From the NCBI GenBank assembly GCA_937870915.1, contig CALMZQ010000155.1, forward strand, positions 37,018-101,017: DNA of 64,000 nucleotides, in the 5' to 3' direction. Of this stretch, positions 1 through 9,364 are shown piece after piece. Position 1 is the first letter of the stretch, and each line of letters begins with the position of its first letter. Origin of the DNA: an uncultured Ignavibacteria bacterium (GTDB lineage Bacteria > Bacteroidota > Ignavibacteria > Kapaibacteriales > Kapaibacteriaceae). Both the position numbers and the translations under genes were made by a program. Below the pieces are notes generated by a model that had not been told where the DNA came from, made no database searches, and worked only from the letters and a program-made list of their open reading frames with translations.

Positions 1-25
1 TCTGAGCAGTCTCCTTCTACACCCG

Positions 26-1366
26 TTACGAACTAGGTCCCGCAGAATAACGTTCCGGCCAGAGATCTCGTAGTCGCTGAGCAATCTCTGCTTCTACACC
101 TTGTTCCTCCGGACGGTAGAACGCCTGTGGTTCAATAGCCTCAGGGAAGTATTTCTCTTGTACAAAATGTCCGGGGAATGAGTGTGGGTAGACGTAGTCC
201 TTGCCGTGCCCCATCTCCTTCATCAATCGTGTTGGAGCGTTTCGAAGATGGACTGGGATGGTCACATCAGCCCCTTCCCTGATCAGTGCCAGCGCTGCAT
301 CAATGGCCATGTAGGATGAGTTCGACTTTGGTGCAGAGGCCAGATACGTTACGCCCTGAGCCAATGGAATTCGGCCTTCGGGCATACCAATGCGTTCTAT
401 CGCCTGGAAAACGGAAAGTGCAATCTGCAGCGCAAGAGGATCGGCGTTGCCAATATCTTCACTCGCAAAGATCACCATCCTCCTCGCAATAAAGGTTGGG
501 TCTTCTCCGGCTTCGATCATCACTGCGAGATACAGCAGAGCTGCATCGGGATCGCTCCCACGCATTGATTTGATGAAGGCAGAAACGGTGTCGTAGTGTG
601 CATCTCCGGCTCTATCATAGGCCAACACTCTGCGTTGCACCGTTGTTCGAAGTACATCACGCGTGATGTGAACCATTCCATCGGCATCACGTGGGGCTAT
701 GGAAGATGATGCTTCGATAGCGTTGAGTGCTGTACGTGCATCGCCCCCTGCAATACTTAACACAGCCTCCCAATCATCGATGGCGATGCGTCTGCTTTTC
801 ATTTGTTCGTCGTGAGTGAGGGCGCGCTCAATGATCGAACGAATATCGGCGTCGCTAAGTGGTTGAAGTCGATAGACCTGACACCGCGACAGCAATGCGT
901 TGTTCACTTCGAATGACGGATTCTCTGTTGTGGCACCGATGAGAGTTACAAGTCCACGCTCAACAGCATGAAGCAACGCATCCTGTTGGGCTTTGTTGAA
1001 TCGGTGGATCTCATCGATGAATAGAACAAGGCGACGTCCCATCTTGCGATGGCGTTCAGCTCGCTGCATTGTTTCTCGCAGATCCTTCACCCCGGCTTCT
1101 ACAGCGGAAAGTCTCTCCATTGGGCTGCCTATGGATCCGGTAAGGACACGTGCAAGTGTTGTCTTGCCTGTTCCGGGTGGACCCCATAGGATCATGGATG
1201 GTAGTTCTCCACGTTCCACAAATACACGTAGGGGGCATCCCGATGCCAGGAGATGTTGTTGTCCGGCTACGTCATCAATCGCTTGTGGTCGCATCCTTTC
1301 TGCCAACGGTGCATCAGGAGAAGGCACTTCTTGTTTCGGCCGTTCGTCGTCAAACAGACTGTCCAT
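26..1366 (-). CDS. rarA: Replication-associated recombination protein A (RarA/MgsA), AAA+ ATPase
   Basis: Translation has PLAERMRPQAIDDVAGQQHLL, Walker A WGPPGTGKTTLA, Walker B LFIDEIHRFNKAQQDALL, and the RarA C-terminal YVYPHSFPGHFVQEKYFPE. Confidence 0.93.
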   Translation of the reverse strand: MDSLFDDERPKQEVPSPDAPLAERMRPQAIDDVAGQQHLLASGCPLRVFVERGELPSMILWGPPGTGKTTLARVLTGSIGSPMERLSAVEAGVKDLRETMQRAERHRKMGRRLVLFIDEIHRFNKAQQDALLHAVERGLVTLIGATTENPSFEVNNALLSRCQVYRLQPLSDADIRSIIERALTHDEQMKSRRIAIDDWEAVLSIAGGDARTALNAIEASSSIAPRDADGMVHITRDVLRTTVQRRVLAYDRAGDAHYDTVSAFIKSMRGSDPDAALLYLAVMIEAGEDPTFIARRMVIFASEDIGNADPLALQIALSVFQAIERIGMPEGRIPLAQGVTYLASAPKSNSSYMAIDAALALIREGADVTIPVHLRNAPTRLMKEMGHGKDYVYPHSFPGHFVQEKYFPEAIEPQAFYRPEEQGVEAEIAQRLRDLWPERYSAGPSS

Positions 1367-2042
1367 GACTATGTTGCTCGGTATGTTCCTGCCAAACTAC
1401 TGTATTGCCGGCGTTCTGTCACTTGTACTCCCACTACTGTGGTGGTATGAGTTTGACGCTGCATCTGCCGGGCGCAAGGAGCTAGCAGAATGGTCGGGCA
1501 CCAAAACGATTTCTATCACAGATGCCAAGCGCTCCTATCTTGGTCCGTTTGGCAATGACAGCATCAGGCTATCGGCACAGGATATACCTCATCACGACAC
1601 GATCGTAGTTGAGCTGCGGGTTTATATCCTCGGATCGTGGGACGGGGTTGAAGACGATGACCGTCTACTCATCATGCTCGACGGCAGAGATACGCTGCTC
1701 TACACAACGTTCAGCAATACATTGATTGAACAGAATTATCCTGCTTGGAGAGGGGGCAGAGTGTTCCCTCGTAGGACCGGTTCTGCGGAAGTAGATGTTA
1801 CGGGTTGGATCTTCAGTGAGCCAAGGGTCTTTCATGGACCGCTTGATGCCGCTTATACCATGGTCTTCCGCGTCCCACATTCCTCGCGCAAGTGCAGCAT
1901 TACATTCCAGGGTTTTCTTACGGACGTGCGACCAATACCGGCAAACGAGGCTTGGGGAATTGGATCTGTGCGTATTGGTTTGGTGGAGAAGGAGAAGCCC
2001 CCTTCACCTTTGAATGAACCGATGGTGTATCCCGGCCGCTAG
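1365..2042 (+). CDS. Hypothetical exported or membrane-anchored protein
   Basis: ORF 993..2042 with likely start at ATG 1365 (MTMLLGMFLPNYCIAGVLSLVLPLLWW hydrophobic N-terminus). The upstream part of the ORF is antisense to rarA. No family recognised. Confidence 0.6.
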   Translation: MTMLLGMFLPNYCIAGVLSLVLPLLWWYEFDAASAGRKELAEWSGTKTISITDAKRSYLGPFGNDSIRLSAQDIPHHDTIVVELRVYILGSWDGVEDDDRLLIMLDGRDTLLYTTFSNTLIEQNYPAWRGGRVFPRRTGSAEVDVTGWIFSEPRVFHGPLDAAYTMVFRVPHSSRKCSITFQGFLTDVRPIPANEAWGIGSVRIGLVEKEKPPSPLNEPMVYPGR

Positions 2043-2983
2043 ACTCGTTGTATGCTGAAGGAGCCACCGATTGAACGAACGGCGAGCTTTGTCTTTGAGC
2101 GTTCTATTGCTGCGCGAAGTCTGATCATGGGGTCGGCTATCGGCTCTTCGCTTTGCCGAAACGTAGAATGATGAATTGGCATCATCGATCGTGCATTCAT
2201 CATATCGACCATACTGAGAGATTCTTCCGGAGTGCAGTGCGTCTCCGGATATGGATCATATGCACCAATCGGCATTATGGCAAGGTCTACAGGTTGACGA
2301 ATTTTTGCAAATGTTGTGGTGTGGGCTGTGTCTCCGCCAAAAACAACCCGAACTCCGTTTCGCTCTAGGAGGTAGCCATTGTAGCTGCGACCGGATCGGT
2401 ATTGTCCATTCGATCGACACGCTTCTCCGGGCAGTCGCCATCCGTTATGTCGCACTTGAAGTGCGGTAAGCGAAACATCAGCAACTGTTGTGCGATCACC
2501 CCAATCCATTTCGTGCACGGAACGCCACGGCAGATCTTCAATAACGTCCATCGTGTTCGTTGCTGTTATCACATCCAATTCCCCATGCCAGCGCTCGGCC
2601 ATAGCACTCAAGGAGCGTCTGTCCATATGATCAAGGTGTGCATGAGATAGCAGCACCAGATCCGGTCTTGGTAGTTCTTCAATAGTTAGGGCAGGGGGCG
2701 AGAATCGCCGTGGTCCTATCGTGATTCCCAAAATGGATAATCCATAGGAATCAAAGAGCACGGGATCGGTGATGATCCACGAGCCACCAATGTTGATCAG
2801 AACGGTGGAGTGACCAAGCCAGCAAGCCCACAAACAACAATCATCTGCCTCCAACAGCGTCGGATGATTGGCAGTTTGTGTAGATCCGGTTGATAGTGGA
2901 CATGGGATGGATGGAAGAGGAGCAGTAATGATTGCACCGCTTGCCAACACCATCGTTCGAAGTAGGTGTCGTCTGCTCAGCAT
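2039..2983 (-). CDS. Metallo-beta-lactamase-fold hydrolase with twin-arginine-like leader
   Basis: LSRRHLLRTMVLASGAI leader; LLSHAHLDHMD metal-binding motif; VVFGGDTAHT; MMPIHHSTF. ORF extends to 3010, but MLSRRHLL is the likelier start. Confidence 0.8.
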   Translation of the reverse strand: MLSRRHLLRTMVLASGAIITAPLPSIPCPLSTGSTQTANHPTLLEADDCCLWACWLGHSTVLINIGGSWIITDPVLFDSYGLSILGITIGPRRFSPPALTIEELPRPDLVLLSHAHLDHMDRRSLSAMAERWHGELDVITATNTMDVIEDLPWRSVHEMDWGDRTTVADVSLTALQVRHNGWRLPGEACRSNGQYRSGRSYNGYLLERNGVRVVFGGDTAHTTTFAKIRQPVDLAIMPIGAYDPYPETHCTPEESLSMVDMMNARSMMPIHHSTFRQSEEPIADPMIRLRAAIERSKTKLAVRSIGGSFSIQRV

Positions 2984-3067
2984 GAAGGTTCCCCCCGGAA
3001 CGGAATACATCCAAACTACACGCTAGTTCTCGGTGAACCTTGTTACCATCACGTTGTAAGGAGATTG

Positions 3068-3075
3068 TAATTTTG
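3068..3075 (+). promoter_or_regulatory. Candidate Bacteroidetes-type -7 box (TAATTTTG)
   Basis: Matches TAnnTTTG in the divergent intergenic region before the 3147 ORF. No well-spaced -33 element seen. Confidence 0.25.
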
Positions 3076-3146
3076 CGAAACATTGTGGCACCTGTCTCGT
3101 ATCAGCACTCCTCTCACGTTGAAACGATCCGTATCAGGTAAGGACC

Positions 3147-3938
3147 ATGAAGACAATTCTTGCAAGTGTTCTGTTTGTTGTTTCTGCAGCAGCGGGTTAT
3201 GCACAGACAGACACAACCTCTCCGCTGCTCACAGCAACGAAACAGACAGATACCGATCAAGTAATGATCGATCGTATCAAGCAGAACTATCTGCCTGCCC
3301 AGTTCGGGCTCTATTATTCGCAATCCGTTCCCCAGTCGTCCTTACGCAAGGCGTATGATAGTCTTGGCGGACCAAACGTCGGATATGGTTTTGCGATAAA
3401 CGGCGGATACAATTTTGACCCCATTCCACTTGTGATAGGGGGCGAGTTTGCGATGCACTTCTTTGGAACTCGCGACAAAACATTCGGTTCCGGAACACTC
3501 TTCAGTAATCGTGTTGAACTGTCTACACAGAACTTCACCATTCCGATTCTTGCATTTGTTCGCCTTCAGCCAAACATTGCTACATGGGTCTTTCCTTATG
3601 CAGAACTTGTTGGTGGAACAACGATCTACTCGTCTGTTCTCACCGCAAAGAAGTATAACGATGGGGAAGAGATTCCGTCAGAAACAGAAAGTGAAGGAGG
3701 AGCAAATCTTACGTATGGCGTAGGTGCCGGACTCGCGATCAAGGTAGCCGATATCATTACGCTACCAAACTCGCTTCAGCGCACTCTCATTGACGTCAGG
3801 ATGCGCTACCTCTGGGGAACCAGCGTTGAAGTTCCGCTTGTGGAACCAACAAACAATCAATCCTTTGTGATCAGAAATGTGTCAGTAGATGCGCCGGAGC
3901 AAATCGTGTTCCAGGTTGGCATCATGGTCCAACTTTAA
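3147..3938 (+). CDS. Outer-membrane beta-barrel-like protein
   Basis: Signal peptide MKTILASVLFVVSAAAGYAQ; alternating aromatic/glycine beta-barrel-like sequence ending in VFQVGIMVQL. Confidence 0.6.
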   Translation: MKTILASVLFVVSAAAGYAQTDTTSPLLTATKQTDTDQVMIDRIKQNYLPAQFGLYYSQSVPQSSLRKAYDSLGGPNVGYGFAINGGYNFDPIPLVIGGEFAMHFFGTRDKTFGSGTLFSNRVELSTQNFTIPILAFVRLQPNIATWVFPYAELVGGTTIYSSVLTAKKYNDGEEIPSETESEGGANLTYGVGAGLAIKVADIITLPNSLQRTLIDVRMRYLWGTSVEVPLVEPTNNQSFVIRNVSVDAPEQIVFQVGIMVQL

Positions 3939-3964
3939 ACCACTACAACGACTAATCGGAGAAA

Positions 3965-4381
3965 TTGACAATGCGTACACTAGCCATCGGTACTGCCGCC
4001 GTTGTTTTGATTTCGGTAAGCGCGTGCAGAACTGCACAAGACAATCAGCGCGACCTCAAGTCCACACAAGACCGTGAAATGACGGTTGGTGTTGTCCAAC
4101 GCGAGATCAAAAAGGGCATGGCCGGAGCTTCCGTAGTAGAAGCACTGGGTTCACCTAATATTGTAACGAAGGACGAAAAGGAACGCGAGACGTGGGTCTA
4201 TGACAAGATCGCAACAGAGGCCTCCTACTCTGAGAGTCAGAACGGTCTCTTCCTTATTCTCGGCGGGTTCAACAACCAGTCCGGAGCCTCAAGCACTACT
4301 CAACGTACACTCACAGTTGTGATCAAGTTCGATCCCAACGGCCGGGTTGAGTCGTTCACATATCATCAAAGCAAGTTCTAA
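3965..4381 (+). CDS. Lipoprotein with SmpA/OmlA (BamE-like) domain
   Basis: Lipobox-like VSACR; GMAGASVVEALGSPNIVTKDEKERETWVYDK resembles SmpA/OmlA. Confidence 0.6.
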   Translation: MTMRTLAIGTAAVVLISVSACRTAQDNQRDLKSTQDREMTVGVVQREIKKGMAGASVVEALGSPNIVTKDEKERETWVYDKIATEASYSESQNGLFLILGGFNNQSGASSTTQRTLTVVIKFDPNGRVESFTYHQSKF

Positions 4382-4393
4382 TCCGTTTCTCCA

Positions 4394-4960
4394 ATGAAAT
4401 CACTCATCATCATCGGAATCGTGTCTATTGTTGCATCGTCCTGCACGATCATCAACCAGGCGCCCCCTACACCCAATCCGCAAACCCAATTACAGACTCG
4501 TGAGTTTCAGACACGGGAGTTCGATACGAATGACGTGAAACTCATTATGAAGGCGATGCTGAATGTGTTGCAGGACGATGGATTTGTCGTCAAGAATGCT
4601 GTAACCGATCTCGGACTCCTAACGGCCACCAAGGAGATTCAACTTTCAGGCGGAACGAGTTCCTCAGATAAATACTGGACAGATGTTTTTGAAACCGTGT
4701 TTCGGTCTTCCTCAGGCTCTCGGTCCAAGCAATCCACAGATCGTCAAGAGCAGCGATACAATAAATTCAAGCAGATAGAGGTCAGTATCAATGTCTCAGA
4801 GTTAGGTCGCCGTAGTAAGGTTAGGGCTAACTTTCAGGCAAAGATCATCGATAACCTTGGCAACCCTGTTGAGGTATACGTGATCCAAGACCCCAAGTTC
4901 TACCAAGACTTCTTCTCAAAGGTGGATAAGGGTATATTCATCCAGAAGCAAGGTTTCTAG
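4394..4960 (+). CDS. Putative lipoprotein
   Basis: Signal peptide with lipobox-like VASSC; no specific family recognised. Confidence 0.55.
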   Translation: MKSLIIIGIVSIVASSCTIINQAPPTPNPQTQLQTREFQTREFDTNDVKLIMKAMLNVLQDDGFVVKNAVTDLGLLTATKEIQLSGGTSSSDKYWTDVFETVFRSSSGSRSKQSTDRQEQRYNKFKQIEVSINVSELGRRSKVRANFQAKIIDNLGNPVEVYVIQDPKFYQDFFSKVDKGIFIQKQGF

Positions 4961-4966
4961 GAGCGT

Positions 4967-5716
4967 ATGTACCGTCCGATCATCGCGGCACTGATCTTTC
5001 TAGGGTTATCCATTACGGGTAACCCTTTCCCAGTTTTTGCTCAATCCCTTGTAGAGACGGTGAAAACCGGCAATCTCCGGAGCGTGAAGAAGATCCTATC
5101 GAAGAAGTCTACCAACGTGAATGAAGTAGACTCAGATGGTCTTACTTCACTTATGGTGGCCACGATTGCGAATGACAGTTTGATGGTTGAGACGCTCATC
5201 GCTGCGGGAGTAGACCCTAACATCCAATCCAAAAGTGGCATGACGGCTCTCCATGCCGCTGCCTTCAATAATCGCGATCAAATCATGCCCATGATCATCG
5301 CTATGGGAGCAGATCCGAATAAGATCGACTCCAAGGGCAGAACCCCATTGCTCGTAGCAGCACAAATGGGTCACACCAATCCCATCACCTACCTGATTCA
5401 GGCTGGAGCTGATCTAGAATTCAAGGATATCAAGGGCAATACAGCCCTGATGCTTGCTTGTGGTGGACGCCATCTCGGTGCCGTAGATGAACTTCTTGAT
5501 AAGGGGGCTAACCCAAACTCTCGAGATCTCCAAGGAAGAACTCCTCTGATGCTGCTATCGTTGCTCGGTGAAGATGAAATGGTGCGAATACTTCTCAAGT
5601 TTAAGGCAGACGTTACCTTAGTTGACCATTCTATGAAGACTGCATTAGCCTATGCAAGGGAATATCACCGTAGAGCAGTTATCGCACTTTTAGAGAAGTC
5701 GGGCGCTAAATATTGA
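4967..5716 (+). CDS. Exported ankyrin-repeat protein
   Basis: Signal peptide followed by repeats such as DSKGRTPLLVAAQMGHTNPITYLIQAGADLEFKDIKGNTALMLAC. Confidence 0.85.
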   Translation: MYRPIIAALIFLGLSITGNPFPVFAQSLVETVKTGNLRSVKKILSKKSTNVNEVDSDGLTSLMVATIANDSLMVETLIAAGVDPNIQSKSGMTALHAAAFNNRDQIMPMIIAMGADPNKIDSKGRTPLLVAAQMGHTNPITYLIQAGADLEFKDIKGNTALMLACGGRHLGAVDELLDKGANPNSRDLQGRTPLMLLSLLGEDEMVRILLKFKADVTLVDHSMKTALAYAREYHRRAVIALLEKSGAKY

Positions 5717-5788
5717 TGTTTTAGAGATATGTTGGGACGTCGTTAATAGACGATAGTTTTTTGGTACTCTCTCCAGTTAGGAGTCGAT

Positions 5789-6865
5789 ATGGCCCTGTTA
5801 AACACCTCCAAGCTAACGCGTATAGGAGTCTTCTATGATGGAAACTACTTCCTTCATGTAAGTAACTACTACGCATTCAATCACTCTCGTAATAGCCGCA
5901 TCAGTCTTCGAGGACTCCACGAGTTCATTCGGGCTCAGGTGGGTTTGAAGGAAGCTACTGACACCCGGCTTTGCCAGATCGTAGACAGCCACTTTTTCCG
6001 TGGCCGCATTTCGGCGAACGAAGCCCAGACACGGGGCAATCTTCTGTACTACGATCGTGTATTCGAAGATATCCTTATGTGGGAAGGTGTGATCACGCAC
6101 TATCTCCCGATACGAAACTCCGGCGGTCGTCGCGAGGAAAAGGGAATTGACGTGTGGATGGCACTCGAAGCTTATGAGCTCACCCTTCTGAAGCAATTCG
6201 ATGTAGTTGTACTGATCACTTCGGATGGGGATTACGTGCCGCTCGTACGCAAGCTGAATAACCTTGGCGCTCGAGTGATGGTACTTTCCTGGGACTTTGA
6301 ATTCGACGACAACGAAGGTAAACACGTTGTAACGCGCACTTCTCAAGAGCTACTGGAAGAAGTAACATATCCGATCTCAATGCATGAGCTGATCGAAAAC
6401 CGTGCAATGCGTAATGATCCGATCATTCAAAATCTATTTGTCAAACGAGATGAAACCGCAACTCGACAAGTAGTCTACAGCTCAGATATGGCAGGTGCTG
6501 GTCCAAAGCGGGAGATACGTGAACATCGTGAGATCCGCGAAACACTTCTTGGACCTGACGTTCGCGAACCACGAGTTATTCGTACGCCGGTATCCGATGA
6601 TGGCGAGCCGGTTGAAGAGCCAACAGGTGAACGGTTTGATAGCTACGTCCTGAGTCTCAAGAATGGCTACGGCTTCATTAAGTACCCACCGAATAACCTG
6701 TTCTTCCACGCAACAGATCTGCTGAATGCAGACTTCCCGGAGCTGCAAGAAGGAGATCCGGTGGAGTTCAGTATCGGCTTCAATCGCGATGGAGATGAAG
6801 TTGCAAAGAGCGTAAAACTTATGCTCGACGATGATGTGGTGGAGGATGACGAACAGGGCATCTAA
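5789..6865 (+). CDS. NYN (LabA/DUF88-like) domain protein with C-terminal cold-shock-like domain
   Basis: GVFYDGNYFLH, DVWMALEAYEL and VVLITSDGDYVPLVRKLNNLGARV are NYN-like; SLKNGYGFIKYPPNNLFFHATDLL..EGDPVEFSIGFNRDGDEVAKSV resembles a cold-shock domain. Confidence 0.8.
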   Translation: MALLNTSKLTRIGVFYDGNYFLHVSNYYAFNHSRNSRISLRGLHEFIRAQVGLKEATDTRLCQIVDSHFFRGRISANEAQTRGNLLYYDRVFEDILMWEGVITHYLPIRNSGGRREEKGIDVWMALEAYELTLLKQFDVVVLITSDGDYVPLVRKLNNLGARVMVLSWDFEFDDNEGKHVVTRTSQELLEEVTYPISMHELIENRAMRNDPIIQNLFVKRDETATRQVVYSSDMAGAGPKREIREHREIRETLLGPDVREPRVIRTPVSDDGEPVEEPTGERFDSYVLSLKNGYGFIKYPPNNLFFHATDLLNADFPELQEGDPVEFSIGFNRDGDEVAKSVKLMLDDDVVEDDEQGI

Positions 6866-6867
6866 AC

Positions 6868-8019
6868 ATGTTCTCATCTAAACTCCCAGACGTTGGGACC
6901 ACGATCTTTTCGACAATGACGGCACTCGCCAATGAGGTGGGTGCCGTCAATTTGTCTCAGGGGTTCCCGGACTATGAGATAGATCCTATCCTTGCTGACC
7001 ACCTTGCTGGTGCTGTGCACGATGGCTTTCATCAGTATGCGCCGATGCCGGGTCTTCTGTCTCTGAGAGAGGCTGTAGCTGCCAAGTACTCCGAGATGTT
7101 CAATATCTCGGTTGACCCAGTAAGCGAACTCACAATCACCCCGGGTGGAACAGCGGCCTTAGCCACGGCCATCGCAACAGTGGTACGTCCGGGTATGGAC
7201 GTTATCGTGTTTGAGCCCTGTTATGACTCGTATGGTCCTGCGGTCCGGTTAAGTGGGGGAAACGTGTTGCCCTCCGTTATGCTCGCGCCATCCTATCGTC
7301 CGGATTGGGAACATGTTCGTTCTCTCGTGTCAGACCGCACTGCAATGATCATTGTGAACTCTCCGCATAACCCATGTGGATCTACACTTACAGCGGAAGA
7401 TCTTGACTCATTGGCAGATATATGTGATGGAACAAACATCATTGTTCTGAGTGATGAGGTGTACGAACTCATCACGTTTGACGGAATGAATCACGTGTCC
7501 GTCCTTGCCCACGAACGACTAAGAGATAGATCGTATGTGATCACGTCGTTCGGTAAGACGTTTCACATCACCGGATGGAAAGTAGGCGCTTGTGTTGCCG
7601 CACCTCTGTTAACGTTGGAGTTCCGTAAGGCACATCAATTCATTTCGTTCTGTGTGAATACTCCGGCACAAGTTGCTCTTAGCGCGTACATGCAGAACCC
7701 TGAGTCCTATCGTGGTCTCAGTACCTACTTCCAAACAAAGAGGGATCTGTTCAGGGGGCTCCTCACGGACACCTTGTGGACCATACGCCCATGTTCGGGA
7801 ACGTATTTTCAGCTGCTCGGATACGAACAATTCAGTACCGAACGCGATGTAGACCTTGCAATGCGGCTCACACGAGAATGTGGAGTGGCTTCAATACCGA
7901 TCTCTCCGTTCGTTAGCCAGCCACATACTCATATAGACCGAGCGCTCCGTTTCTGTTTTGCAAAGAAGACAGAAACTCTTGAACGTGCTGCCGAAAGGTT
8001 ACGATCCGTTTTAGGCTGA
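6868..8019 (+). CDS. PLP-dependent class I/II aminotransferase
   Basis: NLSQGFPDYEID, TPGGTAALATAI, VNSPHNPCGSTL, LSDEVYELITFDG, and ITSFGKTFHITGWKVG with PLP lysine. Confidence 0.9.
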   Translation: MFSSKLPDVGTTIFSTMTALANEVGAVNLSQGFPDYEIDPILADHLAGAVHDGFHQYAPMPGLLSLREAVAAKYSEMFNISVDPVSELTITPGGTAALATAIATVVRPGMDVIVFEPCYDSYGPAVRLSGGNVLPSVMLAPSYRPDWEHVRSLVSDRTAMIIVNSPHNPCGSTLTAEDLDSLADICDGTNIIVLSDEVYELITFDGMNHVSVLAHERLRDRSYVITSFGKTFHITGWKVGACVAAPLLTLEFRKAHQFISFCVNTPAQVALSAYMQNPESYRGLSTYFQTKRDLFRGLLTDTLWTIRPCSGTYFQLLGYEQFSTERDVDLAMRLTRECGVASIPISPFVSQPHTHIDRALRFCFAKKTETLERAAERLRSVLG

Positions 8020-9264
8020 CTTAGGTACTACATCAAGCCGAACGGTTTTTGATGGGTCGGCACAATGTTCCAAGATGTTCTGTAGTGGCTCCAATCCAAC
8101 AGCAGAATACCTGTCTAACATTGTGTTGGCATACGATGGATCGTTCCAAAACAGTGTACACCATGCAACCGTGTCGGACACACCATTCACCTTTTGCAGT
8201 TCGGCGGCAAGCCCTGTTCTCAGACGATTCACGGCTGCTGCACGTTTCTCATCCGTGAGAACAAAACCTTTTACCGCTTCATAGATCGCACTCACGAGCG
8301 TTTCAGCCGTGGTTTCTTCCTCTGATGCGTAGGCATACATCGTTAGCAATGTAGAGTGTGCTCTACGGTCAATAAATGCGCCTACGCTCGAAGCAATTCT
8401 CTTTTCCGAAACCAATGAGCGATAGAGCACAGAGCTTCGACCCGATCCAAGGATCGTTGAAGTAATCTCTGCGTCCAACAACTCACTCTGCAGGAATCCT
8501 GGGAGGTGCACGCTCACATAGACGGCAGTCATGGGAACTGCATCTTCTACTATTTGGTGTGTTCCGTATCTGCGATACTCGTCTTTGAATACCGTTCGAT
8601 GTATCTCCGTCTTTTCATCTGTGATACTACCAAAATGTCGCTGTGCAAGTTCAATCGCATGCGACACATCAACATCTCCAGAAACACAAAGCACGGCATT
8701 GGATGGATGGTAATACCGCTCAAAGAAGCCCCGTGCATCATCCATTGATACTGCCGACACGTCATCGGCAGATCCATAGACATCCCATGAATACGATGAA
8801 CGAGCATCATAGGCAATGGCTTGTTGTGCCTTACGCCAGATTCCATAGGGCTGATTAAAAACGTTCTGATTGATCTCTTCAACAACAACACTTCGTTGGG
8901 TCTGCAAGGCATGGTCTGTTATGCGGAATGACCGCATACGTTCCGCCTCGAGCCAATACCCAAGTTCTGCCTGGTGCGAAGGAAGATCAATGTGATAGGA
9001 CGTATAGTCAAACGTTGTGTAGGCGTTATTGGAGCCACCGGCCTTGGTGCAATACACATCGTATTGCTTCTCGCTTTCCGGTGCTGCATTATCGAACATG
9101 AGATGTTCAAAGAGGTGGGCAAGGCCAGTCTTGCCTGTATGTTCGTCATGGGAGCCAACACGGTACATCACCGTTACATTGACAACTGGGGCTGATCTGT
9201 CAGGACAGATGATCACACGGAGTCCATTGTTGAGATGCGTGTCGTGAATGTCAATATGTGCCAT
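8011..9264 (-). CDS. M16 family zinc metallopeptidase
   Basis: Inverted zinc motif HLFEHLMF; YRVGSHDEHTGKTGLAHLFEH; VVVEEINQNVFNQPYG. Confidence 0.9.
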   Translation of the reverse strand: MAHIDIHDTHLNNGLRVIICPDRSAPVVNVTVMYRVGSHDEHTGKTGLAHLFEHLMFDNAAPESEKQYDVYCTKAGGSNNAYTTFDYTSYHIDLPSHQAELGYWLEAERMRSFRITDHALQTQRSVVVEEINQNVFNQPYGIWRKAQQAIAYDARSSYSWDVYGSADDVSAVSMDDARGFFERYYHPSNAVLCVSGDVDVSHAIELAQRHFGSITDEKTEIHRTVFKDEYRRYGTHQIVEDAVPMTAVYVSVHLPGFLQSELLDAEITSTILGSGRSSVLYRSLVSEKRIASSVGAFIDRRAHSTLLTMYAYASEEETTAETLVSAIYEAVKGFVLTDEKRAAAVNRLRTGLAAELQKVNGVSDTVAWCTLFWNDPSYANTMLDRYSAVGLEPLQNILEHCADPSKTVRLDVVPKSA

Positions 9265-9308
9265 GTGGTGGTCGCCTGATGATCTGTTGTTTCGAATTAC
9301 GAGGCTGA

Positions 9309-9350
9309 TGTTGTAGGTTGGTTTTCTTCGACCTCCACAAACCTACAACA
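9309..9350. repeat. Inverted repeat TGTTGTAGGTT-N20-AACCTACAACA
   Basis: Perfect 11-bp arms (9309-9319 and 9340-9350) in the divergent intergenic region between the M16 and M42 peptidase genes. Confidence 0.8.
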
Positions 9351-9364
9351 GCAAACCGACAGCC

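Noticed and set aside
286-596. Plus-strand ORFs inside rarA
   Set aside because: Antisense to a clear conserved gene, with no recognisable motif.
5813-6346. 177-aa minus-strand ORF inside the NYN gene
   Set aside because: Shadow ORF of a strongly supported CDS.
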